Of a stretch of DNA of 64,000 nucleotides, positions 1-8,759 are shown piece by piece (position 1 is the stretch's first letter; every line of letters starts with the position of its first letter). A program made the translations under genes and the position numbers. A model generated the notes under the pieces. The model ran no database searches and was not told the DNA's origin. It saw only the letters and a list, made by a program, of their open reading frames with translations. The stretch is taken from assembly GCF_014083985.1 (NCBI RefSeq), contig NZ_CP046907.1:5404501-5468500 (forward strand). Reading direction: 5' to 3'. This DNA comes from Streptomyces sp. SCUT-3. Lineage in GTDB: Bacteria > Actinomycetota > Actinomycetes > Streptomycetales > Streptomycetaceae.

Positions 1-1623
1 AGCGACGTGGTCACGGCCATGACCCGCACCATGCTCCCGGCCCTGGGCGCCGACGCGGTGGTCCTGTACGTCGAGGAGGACGGGCACCTGTGGCCGGCCG
101 GGGTCCAGGGCCACCCCGAGGAGGCGACCCGCAGGATGAGCGCCGCGGCCGCCTTCCCCGGCAGCCCCGTGCGCAGAGCCCTGGAGGAGGGCCGCCCGCT
201 GTTCTACGAGAACCGCGCCGCCTACCTGGCCGACTTCCCCGAAGAGGTCTTCAGCCCCGGCGAGCACCACCACTCCTGGGTGGTGCTCCCGCTGATCGCC
301 GCGCACCGCGTCGTGGGCGGGTGCGTCATCTCCCACACCGCGCCGCACCGCTTCTCCCCCGACGACCGCACCCTCGTCGCCGCCCTGGCGGGCATCCTGA
401 CCCAGGCGATGGAACGCGCCCGCCTGTTCGACCAGCGCCGCTGGCAGATGACCGAACTGCAGCGGGTGATGCTGCCGCGGCACCTGCCCGTCCTGCCCGA
501 CCTGGCCGTCGCCGCCCGCTACCTGCCCGCGTCCCGGGGCATGGAGGTCGGCGGGGACTGGTACGACCTGCTGCCCCTGCCCAGCGGCAGGGTCGGCGTG
601 GTCATCGGCGACGTGCAGGGCCACAGCGCCACCGCGGCCGCGGTCATGGGCCAGCTGCGCACCGCCCTGCGCGCCTACACCGCGGAGGGGCACGACCCGG
701 CCACCTTGATGGAGCACAGCAACCGCCTGCTGTGCGAACTGGACACCGACCTGTTCGCCACCTGCTGCTACGCCGAGATCGACCCGGTGGACGGCACCGT
801 GGAGATGGTGCGGGCCGGTCACCCGGTGCCCCTGCGGCTCGACGCCGAGGGGCGGGCGGCCGAGAAGAACGTGCCCGGCGGGGTGCCGCTGGGCCTGGAC
901 CCCGGGAGCGAGTACCCGGTGCACCGCGCCGAACTCCCGCCGGGGGAGGCGCTGCTGCTGTTCACCGACGGGCTGGTGGAGAACAGGGGCGGCGACTACG
1001 CCGAGAACGTCGCCCGCCTGGCGGACCGGGTGAGCCGCTGGAACGCCACCCGCGGCAGCCGGTACAACGACGTGATCGCCGACGCCCGCAGGGAGCTGGA
1101 ACTCCTCGCCGACGAGATCGTCGCCCCGCCGGGGGACCGCACCCCCCGGGAGGACGACGTCGCCGTGCTCCTCGTGCGCCGCTGCCCCGACTCGCGCAAC
1201 CCCACCACGTGCAGCGCCCGGTGGCACGCCGCCGGGGGGAACCTGGCCGAGGTGCACGAGGTCCGCCGGGCCCTGGGGCGGCAGGTGCGCGCCTGGGGCC
1301 TGCGCGAACGGGCCGCCGACACGGAGCTGCTGGCCGCCGAACTGCTCAGCAACGCGGCCCTGCACGCCGACGGCGACATCGACCTGACGGCCCGTCTGGA
1401 GGACGGGACGCTGCGGGTCGAGGTGTTCGACACCAACCACTACCGCCCCAGGGTCGTCCCGGTCGACGAGGAGACCGGGGAGGCCGCCGAGCCCGGGGTC
1501 TCCGGGCGCGGCATGCACCTGGTCCAGGAGTGGGCCGACCGCTGGGGGTGGGAGCCGCGCGGCGACCGCAAGGCGGTGTGGTTCGAGGTGACGGAGAAGT
1601 ACCCCGCGCCCCGGAGGCCGTGA
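1..1623 (+). CDS. GAF-SpoIIE phosphatase-HATPase regulator (5' truncated)
   Basis: RsbU/SpoIIE-type PP2C serine phosphatase with a C-terminal anti-sigma-factor-like ATPase domain, likely acting in partner-switching control of a sigma factor. The first visible codons (from about VVTAMTRTMLPALGADAV) already lie inside a GAF domain. They match the second GAF of the paralogue at 31212-33593, so the true start is probably upstream of the window. Order by visible residue: GAF about 1-140; PP2C about 150-390 (GGDWYD, IGDVQGHS, FTDGLVE and a final DDVAVLL, the usual metal-binding acidic sites); HATPase_c_2 about 400-535 with the N-box ELLSNAALHA and GRGMHL. Having phosphatase and kinase-like domains in one chain is common in actinomycetes. 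Family call is secure; the partner sigma factor cannot be read here. Confidence 0.9.
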   Translation, partial: SDVVTAMTRTMLPALGADAVVLYVEEDGHLWPAGVQGHPEEATRRMSAAAAFPGSPVRRALEEGRPLFYENRAAYLADFPEEVFSPGEHHHSWVVLPLIAAHRVVGGCVISHTAPHRFSPDDRTLVAALAGILTQAMERARLFDQRRWQMTELQRVMLPRHLPVLPDLAVAARYLPASRGMEVGGDWYDLLPLPSGRVGVVIGDVQGHSATAAAVMGQLRTALRAYTAEGHDPATLMEHSNRLLCELDTDLFATCCYAEIDPVDGTVEMVRAGHPVPLRLDAEGRAAEKNVPGGVPLGLDPGSEYPVHRAELPPGEALLLFTDGLVENRGGDYAENVARLADRVSRWNATRGSRYNDVIADARRELELLADEIVAPPGDRTPREDDVAVLLVRRCPDSRNPTTCSARWHAAGGNLAEVHEVRRALGRQVRAWGLRERAADTELLAAELLSNAALHADGDIDLTARLEDGTLRVEVFDTNHYRPRVVPVDEETGEAAEPGVSGRGMHLVQEWADRWGWEPRGDRKAVWFEVTEKYPAPRRP

Positions 1624-1724
1624 ACCGCCGTGTCCGCCCCCCGCACCCCCGCCCGTACCGCACACTTGACGGGACACCGGCCCGCGGCCGCGGCCGCGGC
1701 GAGTGAACCACGAGGAGTCCTGGA

Positions 1725-3383
1725 ATGAGTGACACGACCGCACCGCAGGGTGTCCGCCCGGACCGGCTGCCCGAGTGGGCCGCGCTGGGCAAGCACCGTG
1801 AGGAACTGGGGGAGGTGCGGCTGCGCGAGCTGTTCGCCGCGGACCCCGGACGCGGCGAGCGCTGCGTGCTGCGGGTCGGCGACCTGTACATCGACTACTC
1901 GAAGAACCTGGTCACCGACCGGACCCTGGAACTGCTGCGCGGCCTCGCCGCGGCCACCGGCGTGGAGCGGCTGCGCGACGCGATGCTGCGCGGCGAGCGG
2001 ATCAACACCACCGAGGACCGGGCCGTGCTGCACACCGCCCTGCGCGCCCCGCGCGACGCGGTGATCGAGGTGGACGGCGAGAACGTCGTCCCGGCCGTCC
2101 ACGAGGTCCTAGACCGGGCCGCGGACTTCGCCCGCAAGGTGCGCTCGGGGGAGTGGACCGGCCACACCGGCGAACGCATCACCACCGTCGTCAACATCGG
2201 CATCGGCGGCTCCGACCTGGGGCCGGCCATGGCCTACGAGGTGCTGCGCCCCTGGACCGAGCGCTCGCTGGACTTCCGCTTCGTCTCCAACGTCGACGGC
2301 GCCGACCTGCACGAGGCCCTCCGCGGCCTGGACCCGGCCCGCACCCTGTTCATCGTCTCCTCCAAGACCTTCACCACGGTCGAGACCATCACCAACGCCA
2401 CCTCGGCCCGCCGCTGGCTGCTGGACGGCCTGGGCGGCGACCGGGCCGCGGTGGCCGAGCACTTCGTGGCGGTGTCCACCAACGCGGAGAAGGTCGCCGA
2501 CTTCGGCATCGACACCGCCAACATGTTCGAGTTCTGGGACTGGGTCGGCGGCCGCTACTCCTACGACTCCGCCATCGGCCTGTCGCTGATGATCGCCGTC
2601 GGCCCGGAGCGGTTCCGCGAGATGCTCGACGGCTTCCATCTGATGGACGAGCACTTCCGCACCGCGCCGCCGGAGGCCAACGCCCCGATGCTGCTCGGCC
2701 TGCTGGGCATCTGGTACAACAACTTCCACGACGCCCAGTCCCACGCGGTCCTGCCCTACTCCCACTACCTGTCGCGCTTCACCGCCTACCTGCAGCAGCT
2801 GGACATGGAGTCCAACGGCAAGTCGGTGGACCGCGCCGGCTCCCCGGTGACCTGGCAGACCGGCCCGGTGGTGTGGGGCACGCCCGGCACCAATGGCCAG
2901 CACGCCTACTACCAGCTGCTCCACCAGGGCACCAAGCTGGTCCCGGCGGACTTCGTCGGCTTCGCCCGCCCGGTCGAGGAACTGGGCGAACTGGCCGCCC
3001 AGCACGACCTGCTGATGGCCAACTTCTTCGCCCAGACCCAGGCACTGGCCTTCGGGAAGACCGCGGAGGAGGTCGAGGCCGAGGGCGTGCAGGCCGACTT
3101 GGTGCCGCACCGCACCTTCCACGGCAACCGCCCCACCACCACGATCCTGGCCGACAGCCTCACCCCGTCGGTCCTCGGCCAGCTGGTCGCCCTCTACGAG
3201 CACAAGGTGTTCGTCCAGGGCGCGGTGTGGAACATCGACTCCTTCGACCAGTGGGGAGTGGAACTGGGCAAGGTCCTGGCCAAGCGGATCGAGCCGGCGC
3301 TGACCGAGGGCGCCGACGTCCCCGGCCTGGACTCCTCCACGGAGACCCTGGTGGCCGTCTACCGGAGCATGCGCGGCCGCTGA
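1725..3383 (+). CDS. pgi: glucose-6-phosphate isomerase
   Basis: Cytosolic enzyme interconverting glucose-6-phosphate and fructose-6-phosphate in glycolysis and gluconeogenesis. The 552-aa length is normal for a bacterial/eukaryotic-type PGI. Both family signatures are visible: [14 protein letters not shown] in the middle and [10 protein letters not shown] near the C-terminus. The catalytic Glu ([10 protein letters not shown]), His ([16 protein letters not shown]) and Lys (in ELGK) are all present. The ATG is preceded by a good GAGGAG ribosome site. It stands alone, with 101 bp to the phosphatase gene upstream and a hairpin terminator just downstream, so it is probably monocistronic. Confidence 0.97.
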   Translation: MSDTTAPQGVRPDRLPEWAALGKHREELGEVRLRELFAADPGRGERCVLRVGDLYIDYSKNLVTDRTLELLRGLAAATGVERLRDAMLRGERINTTEDRAVLHTALRAPRDAVIEVDGENVVPAVHEVLDRAADFARKVRSGEWTGHTGERITTVVNIGIGGSDLGPAMAYEVLRPWTERSLDFRFVSNVDGADLHEALRGLDPARTLFIVSSKTFTTVETITNATSARRWLLDGLGGDRAAVAEHFVAVSTNAEKVADFGIDTANMFEFWDWVGGRYSYDSAIGLSLMIAVGPERFREMLDGFHLMDEHFRTAPPEANAPMLLGLLGIWYNNFHDAQSHAVLPYSHYLSRFTAYLQQLDMESNGKSVDRAGSPVTWQTGPVVWGTPGTNGQHAYYQLLHQGTKLVPADFVGFARPVEELGELAAQHDLLMANFFAQTQALAFGKTAEEVEAEGVQADLVPHRTFHGNRPTTTILADSLTPSVLGQLVALYEHKVFVQGAVWNIDSFDQWGVELGKVLAKRIEPALTEGADVPGLDSSTETLVAVYRSMRGR

Positions 3384-3408
3384 GCCGCCCCGCCCCCCCG
3401 CCCCCGTC

Positions 3409-3439
3409 GCGGCTCCCCGGGCCGGCCCCGGGGAGCCGC
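3409..3439 (+). terminator. rho-independent-like terminator after pgi
   Basis: A perfect 12-bp inverted repeat (GCGGCTCCCCGG / CCGGGGAGCCGC) with a 7-nt loop begins 26 bp after the pgi stop. There is no U-tract, as is usual for high-GC actinomycete terminators. Confidence 0.7.
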
Positions 3440-3614
3440 GGCCGGCCCCGGCCTCCCCGAAACGGCGGACGGGGCGTCGGTACCGCCCGGCACGCGGAAG
3501 GCGACTCGTCGGCCCGCGCTCTGGCCCGGTGCGCCCCCGCCGGGGATAGTGGTTCCACCGTCGTGCAGCTGACGTTGCGTCGGACCTGGCCACCAGCCGA
3601 ACAGGGGGACCGAT

Positions 3615-5054
3615 ATGCCCGCACCCACGCCGCGCCGCACCGTCCTGGCCGCAGCGCTCGCCACCGCGGCCACCGCCGCCGCACCTGCCGCATCCGCCCG
3701 CGCGGCCACCTCCCCGGACGCCGCCCCGGGCCGCGGCGGCGCCCCGGCACGCGGCCGGACCGCGGACCCCACCGCCCCGGCGGGGTCCGCCGCACCCGCC
3801 GCCGCGGAGGCCGCGTTCGTCGGCCACCGCAGCTGGGCCACCCGCACCGACTGGAACAGCGGCACCGGCAGCGGCACCCGGGTCGTCCCCGGTCCCCGCC
3901 CCGGCATCGCCCTGGACCGGCCCACCGGCACCCTGGAGCACACCGACCCGCACACCGGGACCACCGCCACGTGGGAGACCGCCACCTGGACCTCCCGCAC
4001 CCACCGCCTCGAACGCGGCGCGACCGAGGCCGTCCCCTCCTGGAACGCGCACACCCCGCCCGGCACCTGGATCCGGATCGAACTGCGCGGCACCTACGGC
4101 GACGGCAGCACCACCCCCTGGTACGTCATGGGCCACTGGGCGTCCGGGGACAGCGACGCCGACATCAGGCGCACCTCCGTCGACGACCAGGGCGACGGCC
4201 GCAGCACGGTGTGGACCGACACCCTCTCCCTCGACGACCCCGCCTCCGGACTGCGCCTGACCGCCCACCAGCTCCGGCTGACCCTGCTGCGCAGGGCCGG
4301 GAGCAACGAGACCCCCACTGTGTGGCGGGCGGCCGTCATGGCCTCCGACGTCCCCGACCGCTTCGAGGTCCCCGCGTCGCGGCCGGGCGTGGCCCGGGGC
4401 GTCGAGCTGCGCGTGCCCCGCTACTCGCAGGAGATCCACGTCGGCCAGTACCCCGAGTACGACAACGGGGGAGAGGCGTGGTGCAGCCCCACCTCCTCGC
4501 AGATGGTGATCGAGCACTGGGGCCGTGGACCGGCCCCCGAGGACCTGGCCTGGGTGGACCCCGCCTACGCCGACCCCCAGGTCTGCCACGCCGCCCGCCT
4601 CACCTACGACCACCAGTACGCCGGCTGCGGCAACTGGCCCTTCAACGCCGCCTACGCGGCCGGCTACCCCGGCATGCAGGCCACCGTCACCCGCCTGCGC
4701 TCCATGGACGAGGCCGAGCTCCTGGTCCGCGCCGGCATCCCGCTGATCACCTCCCAGTCCTTCCTGGAGAGCGAGCTCGACGGCGCCGGCTACGGGACCG
4801 CCGGGCACCTGATGTGCCTCGTCGGCTTCACCGGGGACGGCGACGTCGTCGCCAACGACCCGGCCAGCGAGAGCAACGAGGCCGTCCGCCGCGTCTACGA
4901 CCGCCGCCAGTGGGAGAACATCTGGCTGCGTACGAAGAGGTACGACGCCAAGGGCAACGTGCGCAGCGGCACCGGGGGCGTCTGCTACGTCTACTGGCCC
5001 ACCGACCCGTCCCCCGCCCAGCGCCGCGCCCTGGCCGAGGTCGGCATCCGCTGA
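3615..5054 (+). CDS. Tat-exported C39-like peptidase family protein
   Basis: Secreted 479-aa protein with a papain-like C39 peptidase-like domain. The N-terminus (PRRTVLAAALATAATAAA, Ala-rich cleavage region) looks like a twin-arginine signal peptide. Residues 60-270 form an all-beta-like region of unknown role. The C-terminal half carries the C39-like signature: a Cys in GGEAWCSPTSSQMV, a His in GTAGHLMCLVGF and an Asp/Asn in VANDPASESN. This fits a Cys-His-Asp triad. Such proteins are common in Streptomyces, but substrates are mostly unknown; it is not linked to an ABC exporter, so a bacteriocin-processing role is unlikely. ATG start with an AGGGGGA ribosome site. No obvious operon partner. 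Confidence 0.85.
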   Translation: MPAPTPRRTVLAAALATAATAAAPAASARAATSPDAAPGRGGAPARGRTADPTAPAGSAAPAAAEAAFVGHRSWATRTDWNSGTGSGTRVVPGPRPGIALDRPTGTLEHTDPHTGTTATWETATWTSRTHRLERGATEAVPSWNAHTPPGTWIRIELRGTYGDGSTTPWYVMGHWASGDSDADIRRTSVDDQGDGRSTVWTDTLSLDDPASGLRLTAHQLRLTLLRRAGSNETPTVWRAAVMASDVPDRFEVPASRPGVARGVELRVPRYSQEIHVGQYPEYDNGGEAWCSPTSSQMVIEHWGRGPAPEDLAWVDPAYADPQVCHAARLTYDHQYAGCGNWPFNAAYAAGYPGMQATVTRLRSMDEAELLVRAGIPLITSQSFLESELDGAGYGTAGHLMCLVGFTGDGDVVANDPASESNEAVRRVYDRRQWENIWLRTKRYDAKGNVRSGTGGVCYVYWPTDPSPAQRRALAEVGIR

Positions 5055-5220
5055 CGGCCACCGGGGCGGCGGCCCGGGCAGCCGCCCCCCGGCGGCGCTT
5101 CCGTCCGCCCCGGTCCCGCCCGGGGAGCCCGGACCCGTGGGTGTCCCGACGGGGCGTGCGCTTATTCCGTCCGGGCGGCCGGGGAATGCCGGGCGGCCGA
5201 CGAACACCGGGAGTCGACCG

Positions 5221-5460
5221 ATGAACGTCGACGAATACAAGGGGTTTCGCCTTCATGACCACGGTGCTGATCCTGGTTTTCGAGGCGGGACGAACGGCGG
5301 CATCCCGACCTCTGACCGGAAACAGCCGGTCCACCGAACGGTCGAGCACCGGGTGCAGATCGCCGCGGCCGCCGGCACGGCCGTTTTCGCCCTTGCCGTG
5401 CTCCTGACGGCACGGCGTCCTCCCGCGGAAAGCTGCGGCCCGACCGCGCACCGGCAGTGA
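5221..5460 (+). CDS. possible small single-pass membrane protein
   Basis: A 79-aa reading frame (MNVDEYKGF...) with a plausible GGGAG ribosome site 7 nt before ATG and one hydrophobic segment near residues 48-66 (IAAAAGTAVFALAVLLTA), followed by a short polar tail. No family recognised. An overlapping frame from 5255 begins MTTVLILVF and could compete. The 595-bp stretch from 5055 to 5649 otherwise holds only this and the hairpin at 5595-5628, so the call rests on start signal and hydrophobicity alone. Confidence 0.35.
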   Translation: MNVDEYKGFRLHDHGADPGFRGGTNGGIPTSDRKQPVHRTVEHRVQIAAAAGTAVFALAVLLTARRPPAESCGPTAHRQ

Positions 5461-5594
5461 GGGCGGGCCCGGGATCCTCCGAGTCCCCGGAGGACCGGAC
5501 CGGGACGCAACGTCCGCACGCAACACCCGCAAAGCGCCTGCCGACGCGCTTCTCCCCCTGCGGTACCGGCGCCGAGCAGGTGGTGGAGAGCCGC

Positions 5595-5628
5595 CCGTGC
5601 ACCGGGGCCGTACGGCCCCGGTGCACGG
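5595..5628. terminator. perfect palindrome, terminator of the crystallin-like gene
   Basis: A 34-bp perfect palindrome with 17-bp arms (CCGTGCACCGGGGCCGT) and no spacer, 22 bp past the stop of the leftward gene at 5650-5985. It can serve both strands. Confidence 0.7.
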
Positions 5629-5649
5629 CGTCGGTCCGGACGCGCCGGA

Positions 5650-5985
5650 TCAGAGAATCTGCAGGGCGTACAGCGTCTGGTTGAGCCCCTCGATGTCGAC
5701 GATGGTCGACCACTTTTCCATGGAAACCGGCTCGTTGTTGAGGAACATCTGGATCCTGTTGTCGCCGGAGCTGACCTTCCAGACGTTGGGGAGCTGGGGC
5801 GTCACGATGCCCGCGTTGGCGAAGCACATGACCTGGTCCCCGCCGTCGTACCAGACCTTGACGAAATCGGTCCTGGTGCCGCAGTCGGTCTGGTTGATGG
5901 CGGCAGCCGATGAGACGGGAAGAAGAGCCGTCATGATTCCCGCCGCCGCCACGGTGAGCGCGATGCGCGATGCGCGATGCTTCAT
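5650..5985 (-). CDS. small secreted beta/gamma-crystallin-like protein
   Basis: 111-aa exported protein. ATG at 5985 was preferred over upstream in-frame starts because an AGGAtg ribosome site lies about 9 nt before it and the Sec signal peptide (MKHRASRIALTVAAAG..., ending SSAAA) then begins directly. The mature part (INQTDCG, FVKVWYDGG, VMCFANAG, SGDNRIQMFLN) resembles the beta/gamma-crystallin fold of small Streptomyces secreted proteins, including killer-toxin-like proteins. Two Cys could form a disulfide. Its flanks are less GC-rich than neighbours. Role unknown; Ca2+ binding or antimicrobial activity are possibilities, not shown. Confidence 0.7.
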   Translation of the reverse strand: MKHRASRIALTVAAAGIMTALLPVSSAAAINQTDCGTRTDFVKVWYDGGDQVMCFANAGIVTPQLPNVWKVSSGDNRIQMFLNNEPVSMEKWSTIVDIEGLNQTLYALQIL

Positions 5986-6039
5986 GAGAGTGAACATCCT
6001 TTTTGAGATACCGAACGTCGTGCAACGGTGCTGAAGAAA

Positions 6040-6071
6040 AATCAACTGCCTTCCTGGAAAGGCAGTTGATT
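6040..6071. promoter_or_regulatory. inverted repeat upstream of the crystallin-like gene
   Basis: A perfect 11-bp inverted repeat (AATCAACTGCC / GGCAGTTGATT) with a 10-nt centre lies 55-86 bp upstream of the start at 5985, in an AT-richer promoter region. It could be an operator or a leader hairpin. No regulator gene is adjacent. Confidence 0.5.
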
Positions 6072-6248
6072 GTTGGTGATCAAATCAGAAAAAAATCGAG
6101 GGCTGAGTGTTCAACCGTTGGATTCGGCCATCCGGAACCTCGCCCGCACAAGGTGGCGGAGGCGTCGGCCGCCGGCAGCCACCGGGGCGGCGGCCTGCCG
6201 CCCGGTGATCGTGGGAAAAATAGTGTGCCAAGCGGACTGTGTGACTAA

Positions 6249-6265
6249 GAGGTCATCTCATTTGG
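6249..6265 (+). repeat. IS terminal inverted repeat, left
   Basis: 17-bp terminal repeat directly after the TAA target duplication at 6246-6248. Confidence 0.9.
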
Positions 6266-6719
6266 TGAGTCTGCGGTAGCAGATGAGGGTGCAGGCGATG
6301 CTGGTGAAGGCGAGGAAGTGGTCGGCTTTGCGCTCGTAGCGGCGGTGGAGGCGCCGGTAGCCGGTGAGCCAGGCCATGGTTCGTTCGATGGTCCAGCGGT
6401 GTCGGCCGAGCCGTTGCGAGGTCTCGACGCCCTTGCGGGCGATGCGGTGCCGGATGCCGCGCCCGGACAGCCATCGGCGCAGGTGGCGGTAGTCGTAGCC
6501 CTTGTCGGCGTGGAGCTTGCCGGGCTTGCGCCGGCGGGGCCCGCGGCGGGAGCGGATCGGGGGGATGCCCTTGACCAGCGGGATCAGGGCCTGGCTGTCG
6601 TGGGTGTTGGCACCGGAGATCCCGACGGACAGGGGCAGACCGGTCCGTTCGGTGATCAGGTGGATCTTCGAGCCGTACTTGCCCCGGTCGACAGGATTCG
6701 GACCGGTCAGGTCCCCTTT
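6258..6719 (-). CDS. IS5-type transposase, frame B (expressed by -1 frameshift)
   Basis: About 153 aa that continue the catalytic domain after the A5 G4 slippery site: YGSKIHLITERTGLPLSVG, second catalytic Asp in GANTHDSQAL, and Glu in RWTIERTMAWL with the usual downstream YRRLHRRYER. The frame stays open upstream to 6905 but the family sequence begins only at the shift site. It has no convincing ribosome site, consistent with frameshift-dependent translation. Confidence 0.87.
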   Translation of the reverse strand, partial: KGDLTGPNPVDRGKYGSKIHLITERTGLPLSVGISGANTHDSQALIPLVKGIPPIRSRRGPRRRKPGKLHADKGYDYRHLRRWLSGRGIRHRIARKGVETSQRLGRHRWTIERTMAWLTGYRRLHRRYERKADHFLAFTSIACTLICYRRLTK

Positions 6720-7057
6720 TTCATCGCCCGCATGTTCACCGAGTCGATGGCGCACCGGGACCAGTCCAGCTCGCCGCGGGAGCCGAGTTCGTCCAGGACC
6801 AGGCGGTACAGCTTGGCCCACACCCGGGCCTTGGTCCACTCGGTGAAGCGACGGTGGGCCGTCGCCCCCGACGGCCCGAACGACGCCGCGGGCAGCTGCT
6901 GCCACGTACAGCCCGACGTCGCCACGAAGATGATCGCGGCCAGCACCTCACGGTCCCCGTGCCGACGTCGGCCGCCGCCTTGAGGCCGCGACGGCGCCTC
7001 CGGCACCACCCGCTGGAACAGCTCCCACAACTCGTCCGGCACCAGCCGCTCAACCAT
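6707..7057 (-). CDS. IS5-type transposase, frame A
   Basis: 116-aa N-terminal part of the transposase: MVERLVPDELWELFQRVVP, then the conserved TWQQLPAASFGPSGATAHRRF region and the first catalytic Asp in AIDSVNMRA. It ends just after the slippery ATG AAA AAG GGG at 6724-6713. A -1 shift there joins it to frame B, giving a product of about 265-270 aa. The ATG at 7057 begins the conserved domain; a little more N-terminal sequence is possible. Confidence 0.88.
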   Translation of the reverse strand: MVERLVPDELWELFQRVVPEAPSRPQGGGRRRHGDREVLAAIIFVATSGCTWQQLPAASFGPSGATAHRRFTEWTKARVWAKLYRLVLDELGSRGELDWSRCAIDSVNMRAMKKGT

Positions 7058-7084
7058 TCCCACCACGACCGGCAGCCTATCGGG

Positions 7085-7101
7085 CCAAATGAGATGACTT
7101 C
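7085..7101 (-). repeat. IS terminal inverted repeat, right
   Basis: Mate of the left repeat with one mismatch at position 3, followed by the TAA duplication at 7102-7104. Confidence 0.9.
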
Positions 7102-7114
7102 TAATGTGGGCCGG

Positions 7115-7666
7115 GTGAGCGTGACGGACGACAGGACGAGCAGCCGGTACCCGCGGCCGACCGTGTCGCCGGAGGAGGCCGAGTGGGTCTGGCGGCTCCT
7201 GGCGGACGAGGCGGTGCGTGACGGGGCGAAGCCGGAGACGGTGCGGCTGGCCGTGGTGGTGGGCCTGGTCCGCGACACCGGGGCCCGCTACTCGGACCTG
7301 CTGCGGTGCACGGTCGACGACCTGGACCTGCGCACGGGGCGGGTGGAGGTCGCGCACGGCAAGCACCGCACCCTGCGCCGGCACGACCTGCGCGACGGCA
7401 CGGCGGTGGTGCTGCGCCGCTGGCTGCGGGTGCGCGAGCAACTGTGCGCCGAACTGGAGGGGGCGACGCCCCGGGCCCTGCTGCTGACGGTGCACCACAC
7501 CCACGACAACGGGGTGACGGTGGTGGCCGGGCTGCCCATCACCGCGCAGGGACTGGTGCTCTCCTGGCGGCGCTTCGTCCACCGCACCAACGCCGCCCAC
7601 GCCGGCCGCCGCCCCCCGCTGCCCACCCGCTTCGAACAGCTGCGCCGCGCCTGGACCACCGCGTAG
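7115..7666 (+). CDS. integrase-like protein, degenerate tyrosine recombinase
   Basis: About 183 aa. The segment VVGLVRDTGARYSDLLRCTVDDLDLRTGRVEVAHGK resembles the first catalytic-Arg region (TGAR.SELL) of tyrosine recombinases, with a following basic beta-hairpin. However, the C-terminal HxxR and Tyr nucleophile are not visible before the stop, so it is either a non-catalytic relative or a remnant. The GTG at 7115 is only 13 bp from the IS end, with no good ribosome site. The frame runs from the IS edge, so the insertion may have removed its promoter or true 5' end. Convergent with the MaoC-like gene. Confidence 0.55.
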   Translation: MSVTDDRTSSRYPRPTVSPEEAEWVWRLLADEAVRDGAKPETVRLAVVVGLVRDTGARYSDLLRCTVDDLDLRTGRVEVAHGKHRTLRRHDLRDGTAVVLRRWLRVREQLCAELEGATPRALLLTVHHTHDNGVTVVAGLPITAQGLVLSWRRFVHRTNAAHAGRRPPLPTRFEQLRRAWTTA

Positions 7667-7712
7667 CGGCCCTTCCCGGCGGAACGCGACGGGGACGCGG
7701 CCGGGCCCGGGA

Positions 7713-8759
7713 TCAGCCGAGGGGCGTGACGGTCCCGCGCAGGTGCTCGCGGCCGGAGCCGGTGCCGTGCAGCCGGAAGTCCCAGCCGGTGCCGGTGCCG
7801 GTGCCGGTGCCGGTGCCAGTGCCTGTGCCGTCGGCGTCCGGGCCGGCGGTGCGGACGGAGGCGTGGAAGCGGACGTGTGCGGGGAGCAGGACGGGGGCGC
7901 GGAAGACGACCTCCACCCGGTGGGCGTCGGGCAGCAGCGTCTCCAGGGCCGCCAGGCAGCGGGCCTTGGTCCACATGCCGTGCGCGACGGCGCGGGGGAA
8001 GCCGAAGGCCCTCGCGGCGAGCGCGTGCAGGTGGATGGGGTTGCGGTCGCCGGAGACGGACGCGTACGACCGTCCCGCCGAGGCGCCGACGTCCCAGTGC
8101 TCGTCCACCAGTGCCGCGACGGTGGTGTCCGCGACGGTGTCCGTGGCGGTGTCGTCCGGGTCTCCGGCGTCCGGGTCCGGGGCTTCCGTGCCGGGGGCGG
8201 CCGTGTGCGGTTCCGGGGCGGGGGGCCGGCGGCTCCGGGACAGGTAGGTGCTGACCGACCGCCACACGGTGGCGGTGCCGTCGTCGGCCTCGGCGACCAC
8301 CTCGAACGAGGTGCCCCTGGGATGGGGGCGGGGCTGCCGCGTCCACACGTGGTGGGTGAGCCGCTCCCCGGCGCCGACGGGCCGGAGCTGCTCGATCCGG
8401 TTGGCGATGTGGACCAGCCCGAGCATGGGGAGCGGGAAGTCCCGGCGGGCCATCAGGGACATGGCCAGCGGGAAGGCGACCAGGTGCGGGTAGGTGGCGG
8501 GCAGCCTGTCCCGGCGGGTGAACCCGCAGACCTCGGCGTACCGTTCCAGTTTCCGGGGATCGGTCGCGGCCTCGCGCAGGACCAGCCGCCGTTCCGGTGC
8601 CGGGCCGCCGCCGCGTTTGGGGACGAGCGCGCGGACGTACGGGCCGAGCAGGCCGGGTGGTGCGGTCAGTTCCCGGGTGCCGGGGCGCCCGGCGCTCACG
8701 GTGCTCCCGGTGGGGGAGCCCGGGGCGCCGGTGGTCGTCCTCCGGAGGCGATCGGCCAT
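7713..8759 (-). CDS. MaoC-like hot-dog hydratase/dehydratase
   Basis: 348-aa double-hot-dog protein of the MaoC/enoyl-CoA hydratase 2 type, probably hydrating trans-2-enoyl thioesters. The C-terminal domain has the hydratase signature YASVSGDRNPIHLHALAARAFGFPRAVAHGM with the catalytic Asp/His pair (D..NPIH). The N-terminal domain is a degenerate copy typical of fused MaoC proteins. A glycine-threonine run (GTGTGTGT...) near the C-terminus is encoded by hexamer repeats at 7785-7826. ATG 8759 has an AAGGA-type ribosome site at good spacing; in-frame sequence further upstream lacks one. Monocistronic, tail-to-tail with the integrase-like gene. Confidence 0.85.
   Translation of the reverse strand: MADRLRRTTTGAPGSPTGSTVSAGRPGTRELTAPPGLLGPYVRALVPKRGGGPAPERRLVLREAATDPRKLERYAEVCGFTRRDRLPATYPHLVAFPLAMSLMARRDFPLPMLGLVHIANRIEQLRPVGAGERLTHHVWTRQPRPHPRGTSFEVVAEADDGTATVWRSVSTYLSRSRRPPAPEPHTAAPGTEAPDPDAGDPDDTATDTVADTTVAALVDEHWDVGASAGRSYASVSGDRNPIHLHALAARAFGFPRAVAHGMWTKARCLAALETLLPDAHRVEVVFRAPVLLPAHVRFHASVRTAGPDADGTGTGTGTGTGTGTGWDFRLHGTGSGREHLRGTVTPLG
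7785..7826. repeat. hexamer microsatellite inside the MaoC-like gene
   Basis: Five perfect GCCGGT units followed by two variants (GCCAGT, GCCTGT). It codes for alternating Gly-Thr on the reverse strand. A gain or loss of units keeps frame, so only linker length would vary. Confidence 0.9.

Larger units (their letters stand above)
6249..7101 (-). mobile_element. complete IS5-family (IS427/IS1031-like) insertion sequence, 853 bp
   Basis: Bounded by 17-bp inverted repeats that differ at one position (GAGGTCATCTCATTTGG at the left; GAAGTCATCTCATTTGG on the reverse strand at the right). Direct TAA duplications lie at 6246-6248 and 7102-7104, matching the TNA target preference of this IS5 subgroup. 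It carries two overlapping transposase frames joined by a slippery A5 G4 run. All DDE residues are present, so the element looks intact and recently active. Confidence 0.92.

Noticed and set aside
90-1706. 538-aa Arg/Pro-rich open frame overlapping the first phosphatase
   Set aside because: Shadow frame; composition is Arg/Pro/Gly-rich and the phosphatase frame has all motifs.
2109-5240. 1043-aa and 1023-aa open frames on both strands over pgi and the C39 gene
   Set aside because: Gly/Val- or Arg/Pro-rich antisense/shadow frames typical of high GC; no domains.
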